Source: Pseudophaeobacter sp965641885
GTDB lineage: Bacteria; Pseudomonadota; Alphaproteobacteria; Rhodobacterales; Rhodobacteraceae
Direction: 5' to 3'
Length of the DNA: 64,000 nucleotides
Assembly: GCA_965641885.1 (NCBI GenBank)
Contig: CBFFKJ010000004.1
Span: 59,671 to 123,670, forward strand
Position 1 is the first letter of the stretch. Every line of letters starts with the position of its first letter. Positions 1 through 7,651 of this stretch are shown in pieces. The notes beneath the pieces are model-generated. The model was given only the letters and a program-made list of their open reading frames with translations, was not told the origin of the DNA and searched no databases. Position numbers and translations under genes: made by a program.

Positions 1-144
1 CCTTCCTCCATAGCCAGCTTCGACAGGATCTGACTCTGCAGCAACCGTGGTCTCGGGAACAGGCCGGGTCAGGCTGGGCGGCGCGCCGATCTTTTCGTAG
101 TAGCGGATGGTAAATTGCGGATCACAAGGATCGTGTGTTTTCAC
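1..144 (-). pseudogene. MerR-family regulator relic (N-terminal fragment, runs off window)
   Basis: Read from a GTG at 144 toward position 1, the minus strand stays open and encodes TIRYYEKIG, the diagnostic second helix and wing start of MerR-family DNA-binding domains. The residues before it (VKTHDPCDPQF) do not resemble a normal MerR N-terminus, and what follows is a proline-rich stretch (APPSLTRPVPETTV) instead of the usual continuation. It sits immediately beside the MerR-type promoter at 157-187, where a divergent regulator gene would be expected. I infer a deleted or recombined remnant of that regulator. The gene could continue outside the window, so a chimeric functional protein is not excluded. 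Confidence 0.5.
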
Positions 145-156
145 GAAAATATGTCC

Positions 157-187
157 TTGAACCTCTAGCCACTAGAAGTCCTATCTA
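157..187 (+). promoter_or_regulatory. MerR-type promoter/operator, CTCTAG class, upstream of ldt
   Basis: TTGAAC (157-162) and TATCTA (182-187) are separated by exactly 19 bp, the over-long spacer typical of promoters activated by MerR-family proteins. The spacer holds an imperfect dyad, CTCTAG CCA CTAGAAG. Transcription would start near 194, so the GTG at 194 cannot be the start codon of the downstream gene and ATG 248 is favoured. The same dyad type recurs at 11862-11892 and 15897-15927. Confidence 0.75.
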
Positions 188-247
188 ATCAAAGTGAACA
201 GATACCGTTCTTGCCATAGATTCTGGTGGGAACCGAAAGGGTACGAC

Positions 248-910
248 ATGCTGACAAGACGACACTTCATTCAAACAACAACGGCGCTATTCTCCGCGTC
301 TGTTTCCAGCCCCCTGTTGGCCGATACCTGGCCCACCGAGGCACAGAAGGCTGAATGGGACGCGCAAGTCACGCCGCCCGGATTCGATCCGGCCGCGTCA
401 AACCCTTGGGGCCTACACCCGCGCTTTTTGCCCCAACGCGTGATTGCGAAACCCGGGCTCGTGCCAGGAGACATCCATGTCGATGCGGTCGCGCGGTATC
501 TCTATCATATCGAGGAGAGCGGGACCGCAATGCGCTACGGTGTGGCCATTGCCCGGGGCAACCTATACGAGCCTGGGGTCTACACGATCAAACGCAAGGT
601 GAGGTGGCCGCATTGGACACCGACCCAGAACATGATCGAGCGGGATCCGGAAAACGCACGATGGGCCGACGGGATGGAACCCGGCCCCGAAAACGCTTTG
701 GGATCACGAGCCATCTATCTGTACGTCGGAGGCCGCGACACTTATCTTCGAATACACGGCACGCCCTATCCGAGAAGTATCGGCGGTCGAGCCAGTTCGG
801 GTTGCGTGCGGATGGTCATGGCTCACATTAACGAACTTTATCCCAACGTTGAGATCGAATCGACGGCACATTTGTACTCAGCGGAGGACAGTGTCACCGC
901 GCGAAGTTGA
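248..910 (+). CDS. Periplasmic L,D-transpeptidase (YkuD family), metal-induced type
   Basis: This 220-residue protein has a Tat-like signal (TRRHF, residues 3-7, then a hydrophobic stretch to about 25) and a C-terminal YkuD domain. Catalytic residues are visible: His170 in RIHGTP and Cys186 in SSGCVRM. The family forms 3-3 (meso-DAP) peptidoglycan cross-links or attaches proteins to the wall, in the periplasm, through a thioester on the cysteine. The motif PTQNMIERDP (about 125-134) is shared with the other Ldt copies here. ATG 248 is preceded by an AAAGGG ribosome site and fits the promoter at 157-187. The closest relative in the window is 47540-48205, colinear along its whole length. Substrate specificity cannot be read from sequence. 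Confidence 0.88.
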   Translation: MLTRRHFIQTTTALFSASVSSPLLADTWPTEAQKAEWDAQVTPPGFDPAASNPWGLHPRFLPQRVIAKPGLVPGDIHVDAVARYLYHIEESGTAMRYGVAIARGNLYEPGVYTIKRKVRWPHWTPTQNMIERDPENARWADGMEPGPENALGSRAIYLYVGGRDTYLRIHGTPYPRSIGGRASSGCVRMVMAHINELYPNVEIESTAHLYSAEDSVTARS

Positions 911-958
911 GTGTGGTGCGTAGGTCTGAGGCGCGTTGATGCAACGTCTGACGCGTCC

Positions 959-1243
959 TCAAGCTTCGCGTGCCACGCAGATCGGATTACCGTTCGCCGT
1001 GCGCAACGGCAGCAGCGTCGTTTCGACCGGCCCGCTGTGTTCGTACCAATAGCAGCCGTCTTCCGGCACGAGGCGCGCGGTTGCAACATCCTGATCCGGA
1101 GCAGCCATCGCAACCACGGCTTCGGGAACGTTGCCCGTCTGGTCTGCCGTGTCGTCCGGCCCTGTCGGCTGGATGGCGCATCCTGTCGTGAGCAAAAGCG
1201 CCACCGCAACCATCATTTTTTGCTTCAGCATCAAAACCTGCAT
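959..1243 (-). CDS. Small predicted lipoprotein, unknown function
   Basis: A 94-residue product with a hydrophobic N-terminus ending in a lipobox (LLTTGC, Cys about 22). The mature part is acidic and carries two further cysteines in GCYWYEHSGP and NPICVA. ATG 1243 was chosen because AAAGGAAA lies just upstream and the signal peptide then begins correctly. It is convergent with the ldt at 248-910 and divergent from the ATPase at 1426, so the 180-bp gap at 1244-1425 holds promoters for both. I do not recognise the family. A surface lipoprotein suits an island that also carries lgt, lspA and lnt. Confidence 0.6.
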   Translation of the reverse strand: MQVLMLKQKMMVAVALLLTTGCAIQPTGPDDTADQTGNVPEAVVAMAAPDQDVATARLVPEDGCYWYEHSGPVETTLLPLRTANGNPICVAREA

Positions 1244-1362
1244 CGAGTTTCCTTTCTTTTCTGTTTTTCTTCGTATCGGCTTTTTATGCCTCACGCCGTG
1301 ATTGAGGCTGTCGTCGGACCGTCTAGCAAGAAAACAAACGGAAATACCACCGAACTTTTCTC

Positions 1363-1393
1363 TTGAAGCTCTAGCTACTGTAGGGGCTATGTC
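1363..1393 (+). promoter_or_regulatory. MerR-type promoter upstream of the Zn/Cd/Pb ATPase
   Basis: TTGAAG (1363-1368), a 19-bp spacer and TATGTC (1388-1393). The spacer dyad is a hybrid, CTCTAG CTA CTGTAG: its left half matches the CTCTAG class and its right half resembles PbrR/CadR-type operators. Control by the divalent-metal MerR encoded at 11998-12426 is plausible but not shown. Confidence 0.68.
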
Positions 1394-1425
1394 ATGACAA
1401 AGCACCCGAATCCAGAGGTCCGTTC

Positions 1426-3780
1426 ATGCCGTCCGACACCCACCGCCACGATCACGATCACGCCGAAGACGCCCAGGCAAGCGGCGGCAGTTGCTGTGGT
1501 AGCGCCGGAAAGTGCGGCGACATCGCACCGACGACTCCCGCGCCAACCGGCGGGCGCAGTTTTCAGGTGTCTGGCCTCGATTGCGCCGAGGAGGTCGCGA
1601 TCTTGAATAAGGTAATCGGCCCGCAGATCGGCGGGGCCGAGCATCTCGCGTTCGATGTAATCAACGGGAGGATGACCATTCTCGACAGCGCAAAGAGTGT
1701 ATCGGACGACGAAGTTGCGGAACTTGTCGCGAGCACCGGCATGACGGCGAAGCCGTGGAATGCCGAGAACGCGTCGGTCGACCAAGCGGCCCATCTTGCA
1801 CGACAGCGGCTGTTTACGGCTCTCAGCGGCGGCTTCTGGGCGGCGGGTTTTCTCTGGCACATCGTCGAGACCGGTATGGGGGGGGCGCTCGGCCTCTTCG
1901 CGGGGCACGGCGAAGCGCCGATGCCGCTGGCCGAGGCAGGGCTTTTTGCAGTTGCTATCCTATTCGGCGTTTGGCTTGTGGCACCGAAGGCATGGTCGTC
2001 CGCACGTCGGCTGTCGCCCGACATGAACCTGCTGATGGTTGTCGCAGTCGCCGGAGCCATCGGGCTCGGTGAATTCTTCGAGGCAGCGACAGTGGCTTTT
2101 TTCTTTTCGCTGTCCCTCTTTCTCGAAAGCTGGAGCGTTGGGCGCGCGCGGAACGCTGTGTCGGCGCTCCTGGATCTTGCGCCACCTACGGCGCGCGTGA
2201 TCCACGATGACGGAAGCGAGACCGACATGCCGGCGGTGCAAGTCGCCGTAGGCTCAAGCTTTATTGTACGCGGTGGCGACCGTATCCCGCTCGACGGCGA
2301 GGTGACGGGTGGCGCGGGCGCGGTCGACCAGGCGCCGATCACCGGCGAAAGTGCCTTGATACCCAAAGAGGCCGGAGACGAGGTCTATGCGGGCACGATC
2401 AACGGCGAAGGTACACTAACTGTGCGCGCCACGAAGGTCGCCTCGGATACCGTCTTGGCCAAGATCATCCGCATGGTCGGCGACGCCCATGCCCGCCGCG
2501 CGCCGGTGGAACAGTGGGTGGCAAAGTTCGCCCGCATCTACACGCCTATCGTCATGGCTCTCGCCGTCGCAATTGCGCTACTGCCGCCGCTTATCTTCGG
2601 CGGAGCCTGGGATTACTGGTTCTACAATGCCCTCGTGCTGCTGGTGATCGCTTGCCCATGCGCTCTGGTCATCTCGACCCCTGTCTCCATCGTCGCAGCG
2701 CTCACCGCTTCGGCGCGGGCGGGCGTCCTCATCAAGGGCGGTGCCTATGTAGAGGCGCCGGGCAGGACCACGGCGCTGGCCATGGACAAGACCGGCACAA
2801 TCACCATGGGTCAGCCGGAAGTGGCGGCGGTGCACCCGCTGGGCGGGGCTTCAGCACAAGATCTGATGACCCTCGCCGCAGGGCTGGAGGCACGTTCGTC
2901 GCACCCTTTGGCGCGTGCCATTCTCGCGCGGGCGGAGGCCGACGGCGTCAAGGTGTCCGCCGCAGAGGATACCCGCACCATTCCCGGCAGGGGACTTGAA
3001 GGACGCACCGACGGACGGTCCATCTGGCTGGGGTCGGACCGGTTTGCCGAGGAGAAGGGTTTCGGCGACGCCATTCCGAAGGATCTGCGGGAGCGGATCG
3101 AAGGCGCCGGCAGCACCCTTGTCGCTGTCGGCGATGAATCCGGCGTGACGGGCATTCTTGAACTGCGCGATCGCATCCGCCCTGATGCCAAGGGCATCGT
3201 GGCGCAACTTCACGCGCAAGGCGTGAAAACCATCGTTATGCTGACCGGTGACAACGAGCGAACAGCGCGCGCCGTTGCCGCCGAGGTCGGTATCGACGAG
3301 GTGCGCGCTGAGCTTCTGCCCGAAGACAAGGTGACAGCCATCGAAGAACTGGTCAAAACTCATGACATGGTTGCCATGATCGGCGACGGGGTGAACGATG
3401 CACCCGCAATGGCGCGCGCGCATTATGCCATCGCGATGGGTGCGGTTGGTTCTGACGCGGCAATCGAGACGGCGGACATTGCCCTTATGACCGACGACCT
3501 CGGCAAGGTGCCTTGGCTGATCGGTCATTCGCGCCGGACAATGTCGATTATCCATCAGAACATCGGTATTTCCTTGGCGACCAAGGGAGTTTTCGTTGTC
3601 GCTACCGCGTTCGGAATGGCATCGATGTGGGGCGCTATTGCAGCCGACGTGGGTGTGTCATTGCTGGTGGTGGCGAACGCCCTGCGCCTGCTCAACAGCC
3701 AAGAGGCCAAGGCACCGCCGTCCGGTGGCGAGCAGGTTGGGCCACAGATCGCAAAGGCCGCGCTTGCCCACGGACATTGA
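1426..3780 (+). CDS. Zn/Cd/Pb-exporting P-type ATPase (PIB-2, ZntA/CadA-like)
   Basis: A 784-residue inner-membrane pump exporting divalent soft metals from the cytoplasm. The N-terminus is His-rich (HRHDHDH, residues 6-12) with cysteines at 23, 24 and 30, followed by an HMA-like domain whose metal site is GLDCAEE (Cys53) rather than CxxC. The TGES actuator motif, CPC (Cys410/Cys412), DKTGT (phosphorylated Asp454), SSHPLA and GDGVNDAPA are all present. CPCALVISTP and the last-helix DVGVSLLVVANALRL mark the Zn/Cd/Pb subgroup rather than copper. The start at ATG 1426 follows AGAGG and lies about 30 bp below the -10 box at 1388-1393. Confidence 0.93.
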   Translation: MPSDTHRHDHDHAEDAQASGGSCCGSAGKCGDIAPTTPAPTGGRSFQVSGLDCAEEVAILNKVIGPQIGGAEHLAFDVINGRMTILDSAKSVSDDEVAELVASTGMTAKPWNAENASVDQAAHLARQRLFTALSGGFWAAGFLWHIVETGMGGALGLFAGHGEAPMPLAEAGLFAVAILFGVWLVAPKAWSSARRLSPDMNLLMVVAVAGAIGLGEFFEAATVAFFFSLSLFLESWSVGRARNAVSALLDLAPPTARVIHDDGSETDMPAVQVAVGSSFIVRGGDRIPLDGEVTGGAGAVDQAPITGESALIPKEAGDEVYAGTINGEGTLTVRATKVASDTVLAKIIRMVGDAHARRAPVEQWVAKFARIYTPIVMALAVAIALLPPLIFGGAWDYWFYNALVLLVIACPCALVISTPVSIVAALTASARAGVLIKGGAYVEAPGRTTALAMDKTGTITMGQPEVAAVHPLGGASAQDLMTLAAGLEARSSHPLARAILARAEADGVKVSAAEDTRTIPGRGLEGRTDGRSIWLGSDRFAEEKGFGDAIPKDLRERIEGAGSTLVAVGDESGVTGILELRDRIRPDAKGIVAQLHAQGVKTIVMLTGDNERTARAVAAEVGIDEVRAELLPEDKVTAIEELVKTHDMVAMIGDGVNDAPAMARAHYAIAMGAVGSDAAIETADIALMTDDLGKVPWLIGHSRRTMSIIHQNIGISLATKGVFVVATAFGMASMWGAIAADVGVSLLVVANALRLLNSQEAKAPPSGGEQVGPQIAKAALAHGH

Positions 3781-3843
3781 TCACGCGGCATTTGCAAGGT
3801 AACATTATTTCCATATCAGACCTCACGAAAGAGGCATCGAGCA

Positions 3844-4356
3844 GTGAAAACCATCCGATTTCCCCGCCGCGCCGTCCTGTTGGGTGGCTTAGCGGCCTTT
3901 TTGTCGGGCTGTGCCGGCAAGTTCCGCAGCTATGACGGACCCGAAGTGACGCGACTTCGGCTCTACAAGGGACAGCGTTTGCTTGTTCTCGACGGATCCG
4001 ATCGCGTGCTGCAAACCTATCCGATCGGGCTGGGCTTCGCTCCTCAGGGTCACAAGCAATTCGAGGGAGACGGTCGGACCCCGGAGGGCACCTACATAGT
4101 CGATAAGCGCAACCCTGAAAGTACGTATCATCTTTCAGTTGGCATCTCTTATCCAAATGAGGCCGACATCGCCTTTGCCGCAGCGCAGGGCCTTTCCCCC
4201 GGCGGCGACATCTTCATCCATGGTGGTCCACGCCCCGGCATCGACCCGACGGACATCCGCGACTGGACAGCTGGCTGCATCGCAGTCACAGATCGGCAGA
4301 TCGAGGACATCTATGCAATGGTGAAGGACGGAACGCCTATCCACATCTTTGCATGA
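3844..4356 (+). CDS. Lipoprotein L,D-transpeptidase (YkuD domain)
   Basis: A 170-residue protein starting at GTG 3844 behind GAAAGAGG. It has a lipobox (FLSGC, Cys23) and so should be lipid-anchored, followed by a YkuD domain with His126 (IHGGPR) and catalytic Cys145 (TAGCIAV). It belongs to a different YkuD branch from the other Ldt copies: it lacks the PTxxMxxRxP motif and has GDGRTPEGTY instead. It follows the ATPase by 63 bp and may be cotranscribed. Its 3' end overlaps the convergent lnt gene by 20 bp. Its lipid anchor would require the Lgt/LspA/Lnt enzymes also encoded in the window. Confidence 0.85.
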   Translation: MKTIRFPRRAVLLGGLAAFLSGCAGKFRSYDGPEVTRLRLYKGQRLLVLDGSDRVLQTYPIGLGFAPQGHKQFEGDGRTPEGTYIVDKRNPESTYHLSVGISYPNEADIAFAAAQGLSPGGDIFIHGGPRPGIDPTDIRDWTAGCIAVTDRQIEDIYAMVKDGTPIHIFA

Positions 4357-5914
4357 CGGTCTTTCTCATGCGGCGGTAGTTAGCCGTCGCATTGGCCGCC
4401 AGAGCCCAGCTCCACGAAGCCAAGATGAGCGCCAGCAACATCCAGTCCCCGAAAAGCGCATATGGCGTAGGCGGCTGCGCTGAGGGAAGATCAGCGTCGA
4501 TGATGCCCCTTTCCCCTGTATCGAGCCGCGCAATGATCTCTCCGTTCGCGTCGATGACCGCAGAGATGCCCGTATTCGCGGCTCGGATGACAGGAAGGCC
4601 TTCCTCTACGGCGCGCATACGTGCGGAAGCCAGATGCTGCTCGGGTCCGATGCTGGTTCCAAACCAGGAATCGTTCGTCGCGTTAAAAATCCAGTCGGGT
4701 CGGAACATGTCGTCGACCACATGGCCCGGGAAAATGATCTCATAGCAGATCGCCACGGCGACCAGCGGCATACCCGGAAGCGCAAGGGTGCGCGGACCCG
4801 GTCCGGGCGTAAAATCGCCCAGCCCCGCCGTCAGCCGCTCGATCGGCAACCAGCCGCGGAATGGCACGTATTCGCCAAAGGGCACGAGATGGTGTTTCGC
4901 GTATCCGGTCAGGATCTCATTGGTATCGTCAAAAGCCTGGACGGTGTTGAAATATCGGGTGCCATCCTCGCTCAGTACACGGTCCGGCACTCCGGTTAGC
5001 AGCACGCTGCCGTCCGGTAGCGCAGCGGCAATGCGGGCCCGCGCCTGGGCATCCTCATCGAGGAACCCGGGAAAGGCGGTTTCCGGCCAGAGAAGAACGT
5101 CGAAATCGCCGGGCTGGGTTGAAAGCTCGAGATAGAGCGCGAAGGTCGCCTCGCGGTTCTCGGGCGCCCATTTCTCCTCTTGGGGAACGTTGCCCTGAAC
5201 GATGCGCAGGTCGACATCCGGTGGCTGTGGTGCATCCGACTGGAGGCGAAGCGTGCCGACGGCCCACATCGTCACGATGCCGGCCAGCGGCATTAGCGAG
5301 ATGATCAATCGTTGTCGCCCGACCGCCATGAGAGCCGCGCCGGGGAGTGCCGCTACGAACACGGTGAGAAAGCTTAGCCCATAACTTCCCACCCAGGCGG
5401 CGGGCTGGCGAAGGGCGGCGTAATCGACCAGAGCGTAGCCGGCGAGGTTCCACGGAAAACCTGTCAGAACGTGACCGCGCAACCACTCGGCCGCGGTCCA
5501 GGAGGTCGCGAACAGGAGGCAGGCCAGGAGACTGCCCATGGCTCCGCGCCGCGCGATTTCGACGAAGAGCACGGCGGCAATGGCCGGGAAAATCGCGAGA
5601 CCTGCGGACAATCCCGCGACGGCCGGGGTCGCCAGCGCCCCGAAACGCTCGGGTTCGACGTAGAAACTTTCCGCGATCCACGAAATCCCGAAACCGAACT
5701 GGCCGAGACCAAACGCCCAGCCGACGAGAAAAGCACGCCCGAAGGAGAGGTCGCGAAGACCGACAAACAACGCAGAATAGGCAACGGGAACAAGAAGGAG
5801 AATCGAGAAAGGCGGGAAGGTTAGAACGGTCAGCGGCCCGGCGGCGAAACCAAGCGTCATCCGCGAGAGCAGACGTTTGCGCAGAGCGAAGCAGTTCAGA
5901 ATTGCCGGCTTCAC
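4337..5914 (-). CDS. lnt: Apolipoprotein N-acyltransferase
   Basis: A 525-residue multi-helix inner-membrane enzyme that adds the third acyl chain to the N-terminal cysteine of lipoproteins. The C-terminal half is a nitrilase-type domain with the Glu-Lys-Cys triad visible as LLWPETAFPG, AKHHLVPFGEYVP and AICYE. The GTG start at 5914 overlaps the lspA stop as GTGA, which argues for translational coupling. It is the last gene of a minus-strand run from 11825. The length is normal for the family. Whether this is a second copy beside a core lnt cannot be judged from the window. Confidence 0.92.
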   Translation of the reverse strand: MKPAILNCFALRKRLLSRMTLGFAAGPLTVLTFPPFSILLLVPVAYSALFVGLRDLSFGRAFLVGWAFGLGQFGFGISWIAESFYVEPERFGALATPAVAGLSAGLAIFPAIAAVLFVEIARRGAMGSLLACLLFATSWTAAEWLRGHVLTGFPWNLAGYALVDYAALRQPAAWVGSYGLSFLTVFVAALPGAALMAVGRQRLIISLMPLAGIVTMWAVGTLRLQSDAPQPPDVDLRIVQGNVPQEEKWAPENREATFALYLELSTQPGDFDVLLWPETAFPGFLDEDAQARARIAAALPDGSVLLTGVPDRVLSEDGTRYFNTVQAFDDTNEILTGYAKHHLVPFGEYVPFRGWLPIERLTAGLGDFTPGPGPRTLALPGMPLVAVAICYEIIFPGHVVDDMFRPDWIFNATNDSWFGTSIGPEQHLASARMRAVEEGLPVIRAANTGISAVIDANGEIIARLDTGERGIIDADLPSAQPPTPYALFGDWMLLALILASWSWALAANATANYRRMRKTVMQRCG

Positions 5915-6393
5915 GACTTGATCGGACGCCGCGCACTGATCCAGGGTGCGGCGAGCAAGAGCCCCACGCCACTGACGACAAACACATCGGCCATGTTGAA
6001 GGCAGGCCAATGCGTTGAGTTGATGTAGAAATCCAGGAAGTCCGTTACAGCCCGATACCGCACACGATCAATGACATTGCCCGAGGCTCCACCGATGATC
6101 GCTCCGTAAGCGAGCGTTTCAACCGCATTTTCGGCGCGAAACAGCATAACCCCCAGCCAGCCGCAGATGGCAAGAGCGAGAGCTATGAGGCTCCACCATG
6201 GTGCGCCGCCAAGTAATCCGAAAGTGACGCCATCATTGCGATAAAAGACAAGGTTAAAACCTGGAAACACGGCGATTCCAGTGCTTAAAGAGGCCGCATT
6301 CGCCACAACAATGGCTTTTGTGATCTGATCGATTACGAAAGCGGCAAGCGCCGCAAAAATGCCGATCACCGGAGATAGTTTATGCACTGGCAT
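5911..6393 (-). CDS. lspA: Lipoprotein signal peptidase II
   Basis: A 160-residue four-helix inner-membrane aspartyl protease that removes prolipoprotein signal peptides. The catalytic aspartates are Asp118 (VTDFLDFY) and Asp136 (FNMADVF), and the conserved GNVIDRV (about 106-111) is present. ATG 6393 is preferred to an in-frame ATG at 6414 because GGGGTGA lies just upstream and it does not run into the ZIP gene that ends at 6398. It is coupled to lnt downstream through GTGA. Confidence 0.9.
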   Translation of the reverse strand: MPVHKLSPVIGIFAALAAFVIDQITKAIVVANAASLSTGIAVFPGFNLVFYRNDGVTFGLLGGAPWWSLIALALAICGWLGVMLFRAENAVETLAYGAIIGGASGNVIDRVRYRAVTDFLDFYINSTHWPAFNMADVFVVSGVGLLLAAPWISARRPIKS

Positions 6394-6397
6394 TGCG

Positions 6398-7180
6398 TCA
6401 CCCCAACCAAACATCGAGAAAAAGCATCAAAACGAGCCCGACGGCCAAGCCGAGCGTTGCCTTGTTCTGATGGCCGCTGCGATGGGTTTCGGGGATGATT
6501 TCGTGGCTGATGACATAAAGCATGGCGCCTGCGGCAAAGGCCAAGCCCCATGGCAGCAGCGGTTCCGACAGTGTGATGATGCCGGCCCCGAGCAAACCGC
6601 CAATCGGCTCGACCATTCCCGTTAGCGCGGCGATGCCCCAGGCGCGCAGCTTCGGATATCCTTCGCCCAACAGGGATACCGCAACGGCCAGCCCTTCAGG
6701 CGCATTCTGAAGCCCGATGCCGATGGCGAGTGGCAGACCGCCTTCCATACCTCCGGAACCGAAGCCAACTCCGACCGCGAGGCCTTCCGGGAAGTTGTGG
6801 ATCGTGATTGCGATGATGAACAGCCAGACCCGCCGTAAGGACGCCGCTTCGGGCCCTTCGCGTCCCGTTCTGAAATGCTCGTGCGGCAGCCTTTCATTCA
6901 TCAATGCAACGGCCCCCATGCCCAAAAGGATCGAGACGCAAACGATGGCCGCAGGCATCGCGCCGTTCTCGAACATCGGCTCCGCCGCATCCAACGCCGG
7001 GATGATCAGAGAAAAGAACGAGGCTGAGAGCATGACGCCGGCAGCGAAGCCGAGCGACAGATCGCGCGTCGCCCGCGACGGGATGCGCCCGAACAGCACG
7101 GGAATTGCTCCGACTGCCGTGAGCGATCCGGCGGCAAGGCTTCCGAGAAAGCCGAGCATTATCGGAGACAGGTTTTCCAT
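6398..7180 (-). CDS. ZIP-family divalent metal transporter
   Basis: A 260-residue membrane protein with the ZIP signatures HNFPEG (128-133) in helix IV and QNAPEG (158-163) in helix V, which form the binuclear metal site, and a His/Glu-rich loop (LPHEHF, about 99-103) before helix IV. ZIP proteins move Zn, Fe, Mn or other divalent ions toward the cytoplasm. An importer inside a resistance operon is unusual, and I cannot tell its substrate or whether it acts in reverse. It sits 12 bp below the DUF411 gene and 4 bp above lspA in the same operon. Confidence 0.88.
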   Translation of the reverse strand: MENLSPIMLGFLGSLAAGSLTAVGAIPVLFGRIPSRATRDLSLGFAAGVMLSASFFSLIIPALDAAEPMFENGAMPAAIVCVSILLGMGAVALMNERLPHEHFRTGREGPEAASLRRVWLFIIAITIHNFPEGLAVGVGFGSGGMEGGLPLAIGIGLQNAPEGLAVAVSLLGEGYPKLRAWGIAALTGMVEPIGGLLGAGIITLSEPLLPWGLAFAAGAMLYVISHEIIPETHRSGHQNKATLGLAVGLVLMLFLDVWLG

Positions 7181-7192
7181 AAGCGGGCCAGA

Positions 7193-7648
7193 TTATCCTT
7201 CGGCGTAGCTTGAAAAGACTTCGGTCGACCCGTCCTCGCGGATGAGGAAGACATCATAAGCTTCACGGTTTTCTTCCGGCCCCATGCCGGGCGAGCCATA
7301 GGGCATTCCCGGAACGGCGAGGCCGACGGCGTCCGGGCGTTCCTCAAGAAGGCGGCGGATATCAGCGGCCGGGACATGGCCTTCAATCACGTAGCCCTCT
7401 ATGAGCGCGGTATGGCAGGAGACCATGCGCTGCGGCACGCCGTTGTCGAGCTTGAAACGAACCAGCGACCCGCCAAACATGTTCTCGCCCGTCGGCGCGA
7501 ATCCGTTTTCCTCGAGATGGTTCATCCAGGACAGGCAGCAGCCGCATCCGTTGGTCTTGCGGACGTCTATCGCTGTTGCCTCTGCGAGGGCCTGGGCCGC
7601 CGGGAACAGGGCGAGCGCGATGGTCAGAGCTTGGGTCATGCGTTTCAT
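7193..7648 (-). CDS. DUF411 periplasmic cysteine-rich protein (copper-associated)
   Basis: A 151-residue protein with a signal peptide (about 1-22) and the DUF411 pattern: a CGCC cluster (Cys35, Cys37, Cys38), then SCHTA (Cys78, His79), GYVIEGHVPA and VPGMPYGSPGMG. DUF411 proteins recur in copper and multimetal resistance loci and are thought to bind metal, but no reaction is established. It is separated from the upstream M23 gene by only 3 bp. A paralogue lies at 19777-20229 in a different operon. Confidence 0.85.
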   Translation of the reverse strand: MKRMTQALTIALALFPAAQALAEATAIDVRKTNGCGCCLSWMNHLEENGFAPTGENMFGGSLVRFKLDNGVPQRMVSCHTALIEGYVIEGHVPAADIRRLLEERPDAVGLAVPGMPYGSPGMGPEENREAYDVFLIREDGSTEVFSSYAEG

Positions 7649-7651
7649 GGG

